Source: Hyparrhenia diplandra
Taxonomy: Eukaryota > Streptophyta > Magnoliopsida > Poales > Poaceae
Direction: 5' to 3'
DNA length: 64,000 nucleotides
NCBI GenBank assembly: GCA_015847255.1
Contig: JADLZK010007808.1
Coordinates: 1 to 64,000 of the forward strand
The translations under genes were made by a program, and so were the position numbers. This document shows, piece after piece, positions 58,140-64,000 of this stretch (positions are counted from its first letter, which is position 1; each line of letters opens with the position of its first letter). Below the pieces are notes generated by a model. That model was given only the letters and a program-made list of their open reading frames with translations, was not told where the DNA came from and searched no databases.

Positions 58140-59290
58140 TGTATGTCGAGGTTTCTCTCTTGGGAGAAAACTTCATCTCCGATCGAGGCACTCCTAAGGA
58201 AGAACCCGGTCTCGTGCGCTTCTTCTTCAGCGGAACCCGACAATCGAGACCGACATCCCGCACCAACCGCAACTCAAGCCATGGCCGAAGTCGCTGTAGC
58301 GATTTCTCAACTCATTTGTCACCAGCGTGCCACCGGGGCGGCGGTGAAGCGTAGCGGACAAAAACCGAGGAAGCCGTCTTTGGGCTGATCACCATGGTGC
58401 GAGGCGGTCCCATGTGGACTGCCGGCGAGGGCGCAAATGCTCATCTCCACACTTCACGGAGCTATGCGATACTATCGTCATCAAAGATGTCGCGGCGGAT
58501 GTCATCGGGCTCCGTCGTTTCCCTTCTCGCTCGTGGGGAAGGCGAAAAAGCGATGGTTCTAAGGACAAAGGAAGTCGTCGTGCGTGGGCCAAGTGCTCGC
58601 GGCGTTCCTCGCCAAGTTCTTCCCCATGGGCAAAACCAATGCCCTAAGGGAAGAATCGCCAATTTCAGTGAGACATCAATGGAACCTATCCGGGGCGTGG
58701 GAGAGGCTGCGGGAATACGATACGGCATGCCGCGCCACGGGATGGAAAAGCGGGTGGTGCTCGGAACTTCTACAATGGTCTCACGGCCATATCGAAGGGG
58801 CACCTCGGCCCGGCTGGCTGGCGGTGGCGCATTTCTATCGCTCACCATCGATCGGGCAACAGCCACGATTGATAAAATGGTGGCAAATCGGAGGGGGGGC
58901 GAAAGGCGAGCCACGGCCAAAACACGAAAAGGCATGCATACCGTGCGGGAGGCGGATATGCTTGCCGCAAAAATGGACTTCTTTGCTAAAGAATTTGGAG
59001 CGGCGCGGCCGGCGGATCTACCGCCCGGCGGCGCCCGGTCGCCCCGCAGGCGCTCACATGACTGTGAGGCGTGTGGTGAGGTTGGCCACTCGGGGGATAA
59101 GCGTCACGAGACCCGTGAAGAAGCTGCCTTCATCAACAACAAAGAAGCGGGTACCGCCAACCGGCGATGGGGGTGGAACAACCGATCGGGCCACCATTCC
59201 AAGGCAACCGGGGTACAACTCAACTATAACCCTGGTCAGCCATCACTAAAAGGACCTAATCTTGGGCGGGGCGAAAATTAACGAAAATCT
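58140..59290 (+). pseudogene. Element A2 gag with a zinc knuckle
   Basis: The nucleocapsid/capsid precursor. Blocks in shifting frames: RRFPSRSWG / LVGKAKK (58,510-58,550, the usual FPFSL.G.A..W segment), VLAAFLAKFFPMGKTNALR (58,590-58,650), GAFLSLTIDRATATIDKMV (58,822-58,880) and MLAAKMDFFAKEFGA (58,960-59,003). The knuckle CEACGEVGHSGDKR lies at 59,063-59,104. It has the C-x2-C-x3-GH-x4 spacing, but the last Cys is Arg (cgt for tgt). After it comes EEAAFINN, a common Athila-like sequence. Frame breaks and the lost Cys indicate an inactive copy. Confidence 0.75.
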
Positions 59291-59309
59291 CACCAAAAGA
59301 TGAGCCACC

Positions 59310-60006
59310 AAGACAAGATCTTGGAAGGTGTGAATAACAAGCTTGAAGGGTTGGCGTCGGTGTGAAGAACCAACTTCGGCTTCAACAAGATGATAGAACC
59401 ACAGCTAGCCCGGTTGCAACCCAAGTGCCGGTTAACGACTTCGGGAAGGATCGGGGGCAACCACGAGGTCCCCACGAGTCGATTAACATGATATCTCGAG
59501 GCTCGACCAACCCGAGAGGCTGAAAAAGATCCCTGTGGACTCGCCATTCATTGCCAAGAAGGGAGATCTTGGGCGTCCGATCATCATTTGTGCCATTGGC
59601 CCCACAATTTTGCTAATGCATTTTTGTGACACGGGGGCGATATTAATGTGATGTCTAAGACCACCTTTAACAAAATCCATGGAGGGGCGCTTACTCTGCC
59701 AAATTAGGTCCTCCAAATGGCGGATCAATCAACAAGGCGGCCGAGGGAATCTTTGGAGGACATCTTGATTAAGATCCAAGATGAATACATCCCTGCCGAT
59801 TTTGTGGTCTTGGACATGGGCCCAAAGGAGGATGTGTCTCTCCTCAGGGGAGACCATTTCTTTTATCTTGCCAAGGGCGACATCGATGCGGGGAAGGGCT
59901 TCATCGTCTTCCATATCAAGGATAAAGGCGGTAAAGTGCCCATTCATTGGGTACAAGCAACAACACACCCGGCAATCATCGTCATCAAGACCGGTGTGGA
60001 ATGTTG
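59310..60006 (+). pseudogene. Element A2 aspartic protease
   Basis: Retropepsin domain. CDTG with DTG at 59,628-59,636, then NVMSKTTFNKI after a 1-base shift (about 59,645-59,680), VLQMADQSTRRPRE (59,710-59,750), ILIKIQDEYIPADFVVLDMG (59,765-59,820) and a GKGFIVFHI strand (about 59,893-59,920). The match is to Athila-type proteases (..AD...RP.G..ED..VK......ADFVVLDM). It ends in a stop at 60,006 and no RT follows. Confidence 0.78.
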
Positions 60007-60400
60007 AAGGATCGGCTCGAGACCGACCCGGGGCGGTACCTCCGCCCGATGGCGAGGGGAAAGTCGGACAGTGACTATAAATAACTATAAAAAATGGGGT
60101 ATATCAAAAAAAAAAAAAAAAAATGGGGTATATCAAAAAAAAAAAAAAAAAAATATTATATATTAAAAAAAATTCTATATATATATTTTTATATATTTAT
60201 GTGTTTCATAAAATATTTTTAATAACAAAATATTTTGGAAAACTAAAATAAAAATCTTTATAAATAAAATAAGTCTTTACATGAAAAATAAAGAAAAATA
60301 TTTTCTACATAAAAAGTATATACAAAAATATTTTTTAAAATAATTTTTCTATTTAAAAAATAAATTTATATTTGAAAATTTTTGGAGAAATTCAAAAAGG
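60007..60400. other. A+T-rich gap of A2 with poly(A) runs
   Basis: A 35-bp unit (tggggtatatc plus a long a-run) is repeated twice at 60,095-60,150, followed by A+T-rich sequence without genes. It sits exactly where RT-integrase would be. Confidence 0.6.
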
Positions 60401-60615
60401 GGGAAAAGCGGCCGAACCGGCATGAGGACACAGCGACCCTGAACTTTTCGTGACCGTTGGACCACCGCCGACCAAAGGCGGCGGCGGCGGCCTCGAGGCG
60501 GGGTCTTGTAGCGCACCCAAAGGTGCGGCCGCACCGCCGTCTTGGCGCCGTTCGGGGCCCGCCGCCAGCGGCTCCCTAGGATTGTGTGGGGCGGCCCTCG
60601 GCGAGTGGGCTCGGC

Positions 60616-60623
60616 TATAAATA
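60616..60623 (+). promoter_or_regulatory. Internal TATA box of A2
   Basis: tataaata in ctcggctataaatagcccgag, about 190 bases upstream of the ATG at 60,810, with a ct-repeat leader (60,655-60,690) like those of the LTR transcripts. It lies outside both LTRs. Confidence 0.6.
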
Positions 60624-60809
60624 GCCCGAGCACGGTGTGAACTCCCACCCCTCATTTTCACTCTCTCTCACTCTCACACTCTCTCAGCTTGTTCCACACT
60701 CCATTTTCTCCACCAAAACATTGTGCCGAGCAAGATTTCGGGTGTGAAAGTTCATACTTTCAACTAACCCTTGCACACCCAGGTCTCGCTCGTCGTTTTT
60801 GCGGTAGCC

Positions 60810-62395
60810 ATGAAAGAAAGCGGGAGGATCTTGGTTGGGTTGGGGGCGGTCGTCAAGGCGAGCTCACGACATACAAGCACAAACTCGCCCTCAACCGACA
60901 ACCTTGAAGACTCTCCTATGCAAGAAGATCTTTGCACCGTCGGGGGAAGAAGCTCAAGCTCCCAGACAATCGGCCGAAACCCGGCCGCCGTACCTCGACC
61001 GGGAAGGGCGGGAGATGCAAGCATATCTCCTACTCAAGGATCGTGTGTTCCAACACGCGCGGGAATCGACCCCGACCTCCTCGATCGAGCCGGTATGGAC
61101 GATGAACTTCTTATCCTTTGGAGAAGCGGTCGGGTGGCGGGACATTCCCCCTCTCGAGGAGGAAGGTTCTCGCCTCCCTAACAATCGTTTTTTTATGCAC
61201 ACTAGTAGAGGATCAGCTAGGAATTTCTTTCCGCCTCTTTGGTACACTTTATCACGTTACATGGGTGGACCTAGCTCGTTCTTGGGGTTTCAATTATAGA
61301 TGTGCAATAAATATAGATCTTTGCTCTCCACGGCTTTGTCGAAACCACTTTTGGGAGGAGATATCCAGGTGCACATGAGGCCGGTACTTTCAAACCTCGC
61401 CACTCACGGATCCGGCACCCATCACTTAGATTTATCCATCATTTGGATCTCGTTGACTTTGTTTCCTAGACACGGTGTTAGATGGGTGAATGAGATTGAA
61501 TTAAAATTACTCTATCTTTGTTGTTCACAAGATTAAGGTAGCTCAATGGTGGAGATGTGCGGGAACTTTTTACATATTATCACAAAAGTTGTTGTTCTGT
61601 CACACACACATCTCTTATCTGCACGCCTCGCTTACGCGATTGGGGCTTTGGAAAACCGGCGAGATAGAGTACATTTTCTACACCGAGGGACCTTTTTGAA
61701 CATTCTTGCGCGACTAGTGGGGGCACTTAATTAAGGTTTTACCATCGGCGAGCTTGGTCATCTTTTTCGGCTATGCAACTATAGTTCGGTTACCTAACCC
61801 GGACTTACGGTTGTATAAAAGCCGAGCACTAACATTGAGCTCGAGGCTGGCGATAGCTTGCGCGCGGGAAAGATACCCCCATCGGTTCTTCCGCGGTATT
61901 AGGAGACCCGGAGGTCGGATCCTCCTCCCACGAGCCCTACTTCACGCCCACGGCATCGCCCCACGGCCTACACCGGTGTTCGGGCAGCATGGCCTCACCC
62001 TATGGGGACCCGGGGTAATACCGGGTATGATCCTAGGTGGGAGCCGCCGCCTCGGTGCCGGCACCATCGAGTGGCTTTGAAGGAGATGCGGCGGCGGCAT
62101 GGAGGGCCAGCGATTTGACTTTGGCATGCGGCTCAGGCGATATGCCCCGCCCGGTTCGGCCACGGGCAACCACCACAAGGGGTGGAGGCTATCGGTGTCG
62201 GTACTGCGACACCTCGGCGTCCGCACTAGGAACGTGAGCACACGCTCAATACCCATGTGCAAAATACCCGGACGATGGCGGCGGAAGCGGGAGCGGCGAG
62301 TCGGCGAGAGATGGACCCAATTGGAGTCAACATGGCTACTCGCACGCCGCGAGGAAGCGTCGAGGAGGTACCAAGGCTTCGATCCCGATCAATAG
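60810..62395 (+). pseudogene. A2 downstream ORF, Athila ORF1/env-position type
   Basis: About 1.6 kb of broken coding sequence starting at the ATG at 60,810 (MKESGRILVGLG). Readable blocks: YLDREGREMQAYLLLKDRVF (61,000-61,055), EPVWTMNFLSFGEAVGWRD (61,085-61,145), EDQLGISFRLFGTLYHVTWV (61,208-61,270), SIIWISLTLFPRHGVRWVNE (61,435-61,495), ATIVRLPNPDLRLYKSRALT (61,772-61,832) and a basic Pro/Arg-rich tail. The texture (FL..L.V......ISFRL....Y.....L...FGF) resembles the ATHILA ORF-1 family of Athila elements, known by name but of unknown function. At least six frame breaks. Homology is from memory and not proven. Confidence 0.5.
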
Positions 62396-62399
62396 GCCT

Positions 62400-62999
62400 C
62401 GGATAGCTTGGGGGGAGGACCCCGCGGGTATCATTGCATTGCATATTTAATTCCATCAAATTTTATTTTATTTTAGCATGTTTACATTTCAGCAATATTG
62501 CATTGAAAAAAAATCCAAAAATAGAATAAGTAGCTCTTCTTTTGTGCCTTAATGCTTATATATATGAGCTATAAAAATGTTTAGTCTTAGTCCCTTGTTG
62601 AAATGATGAATAGTTGCTTTCGTCTTATGCTTTGCACATTGCCTAGTTTATAATTTGAAGTTCTCTAAAGTTTGGGTTTAGTGGCTAATTCTAAAACTCA
62701 TCGAAAAAAAAAAAAAACGATTCATGTGGGTTGCATATGCTCTATCTAGTCTAACTTGTTGCCAAATATGATATGGTACAAATGGATTTGCTATGACTTC
62801 ATCCAAAAAAGAAACTTGACATCTATGGAATCTAAAAAAAAAAAAAAAAAGAAATGTTTTTGGGCTATGCTAAAAAAAAAAATGAGATGAAAAATGGACA
62901 AGTGTCAGGGGAGTAGAGCCCACATCTCTAAAAAAGAAAGAAAAAAAGAAAAGAGAGGAAATAAAAGACAAAAAGTCTTGGGCGGCGAGCCCACCTCTC

Positions 63000-63041
<42 letters not shown>

Positions 63042-63362
63042 CAATAAAGCCCATGCTTTCTCGAAAAGAAATAAATATTATCTAAATAAAATCCGGATAA
63101 AGCAGTTGATCAAAAGGATGAATGATAAGCACCTCTGTTATAACCGTTCTATCGGCAGCAGCTCAAGGCTTTGAGAAAATTTGGAAAGCCCTTCTACGAT
63201 GAAAGGTAATAAAAGGGTGGGAAAAAGATGTGCCATTTTATTCAAACTCTAGTAGACACTCTTATTATAACCACGGCACTTGTAAAGCGTAATCGGCATA
63301 GTAGCAACTCTCGATCAACAACCAAGTACTTATCTCTTTTGCTCGAGGGCGGCGCCAAAGGG
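62400..63362 (+). other. A2 3' internal end, non-coding
   Basis: Inverted counterpart of A1 14,271-14,910. Contains poly(A) runs (62,703-62,718, 62,833-62,850), the ..gacaagtgtc..gtagagccc block and a long (at)n microsatellite (63,004-63,040). Confidence 0.65.
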
Positions 63363-63377
63363 TAAGCTTGGGGAGTT
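63363..63377 (+). promoter_or_regulatory. Polypurine tract of A2
   Basis: taagcttggggagtt directly before the LTR start tgttggcgg. Confidence 0.6.
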
Positions 63378-64000
63378 TGTTGGCGGTAACCAGCGACATA
63401 TTTTTCCGTTAACTTACTACCATAAAGGGAGTAAAATTAAACCTTTTATACTCATATACTTTTATCACTAATAAATTCCACTTGTAGTGTCTTGTATTTT
63501 GTTTTCTTGATTTATAATAAAAGCAAGTGGAAAATCGACCAAAATGCGCCTTCCAGAAAGCGCATTATTGCAAAACCCAAGCCCAAGAGCAAATCGACCC
63601 AAAACATCAAATGCGGGCGAGCACGGCCCGGCCCACAACTTTTCGGGCGAAAAGGCGACACCCCACCGAGGGCGGGGGCGGGTAGGAGCCCGGGTGTGCG
63701 CGCGCACCACGGTGCGGCCGCACCCTCCACGGCGGTTTCGGCCCGACCTCGGGGGGCGGTTCGTGCACTTTCAAGCGGGGTTTCCGCCCTGCGTTGGTCG
63801 GTTTTGCGCATACAAGGAAGGTTTACAGGTCGGTTTTGATGTAAATTAGCATAGGCCCCTCCTCAAGTGTATAAGTAGGCCCCCTCTCTCCCTCTCTCAA
63901 CACACACCACTTGGAGTCCGGCAAACCGGCAATCTCTCTCTCTCTACCACCTCTACCTCTCTCTCTTCTACTTCTTCTTTCTTCTTCTTCTTTCTTCTTT
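63378..64000 (+). repeat. 3' LTR of A2, cut by the window end
   Basis: Near-identical to 56,306-56,925, with small indels (for example caagcaccc versus cacggcccggccc around 63,625). Confidence 0.85.

Larger units (their letters stand above)
56306..64000 (+). mobile_element. Element A2: Athila-like gypsy element lacking RT and integrase (3' end off the window)
   Basis: Plus-strand element with LTR 56,306-57,981, PBS, gag, protease, an A+T-rich gap, an internal promoter with a downstream ORF, a polypurine tract and a second LTR beginning at 63,378. Between the two LTRs (5.4 kb) there is no RT, RNase H or integrase. The preceding 5-mer aacgg (56,301-56,305) is the likely target site, but the partner copy is outside the window. 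LTR and 3' end are homologous to A1. Confidence 0.83.

Noticed and set aside
60810..62395. Calling the A2 downstream ORF an envelope gene
   Set aside because: Position fits, but no signal peptide, transmembrane segment or cleavage site could be read through the frame breaks. Only the neutral name is justified.

Overview
This is a window of plant nuclear DNA, almost certainly from a grass (Poaceae). The evidence is long nested LTR retrotransposons of the Tat, Athila and Tekay lineages, a CACTA transposon whose TIRs begin CACTACTA, a Helitron-like 3' end of the type common in grasses (ending ctcCTAG), and a grass-style Rx/NB-ARC gene. The species cannot be named from the sequence. Nothing prokaryotic, organellar or ribosomal was seen. 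Most of the window is transposable element; the only convincing host gene is one NB-ARC gene.

Layout. 1-5.6 kb: old ground with a broken LINE reverse transcriptase, a G+C-rich LINE-like tail, a two-exon fragment of an RGGA/HABP4-type RNA-binding protein gene and MITE-like debris. 5,627-41,238: one Tat-lineage Ty3/gypsy element (element C, + strand) with both LTRs, PBS, gag, protease, RT, RNase H, a second archaeal-type RNase H, integrase, three tandem-repeat arrays and a long antisense ORF with its own TATA box. Inside C gag lies element B (7,570-29,125, - strand, perfect 5-bp duplication ggcgg, no coding capacity seen). Inside B lies element A1 (12,939-26,482, - strand, Athila-like). Inside A1 lies a deleted Tekay-type chromovirus (D; one 3.9-kb LTR plus half a pol, 14,911 to about 21,400). 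This is a four-level nest, and its order gives the relative ages C > B > A1 > D.

41,518-44,630: a CACTA element with matching 3-bp target duplication (aga), holding a 5'-truncated Ty1/copia element. About 44,700-50,076: a probable Helitron carrying fragments of gamma-glutamyltranspeptidase (twice), an antisense SAUR-like gene and unrecognised exons. 51,267-52,912: an Rx/NB-ARC gene without LRRs, with one frame break. 54,001-56,014: G+C-rich unrecognised sequence. 56,015-56,305: the end of a second B-type LTR, interrupted by A2 (56,306 to beyond the window, + strand). A2 is a relative of A1 with gag and protease, no RT/integrase, and a downstream ORF behind an internal TATA box.

Caveat on quality. 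Paired LTRs here differ mainly by 1-3 base insertions and deletions, many at homopolymers, rather than by transitions. Many frame breaks in the repeats may therefore be assembly errors. Element boundaries were read by eye from LTR ends, TSDs and homology between copies. Element lineages and gene families are assigned from remembered motifs, without database searches.
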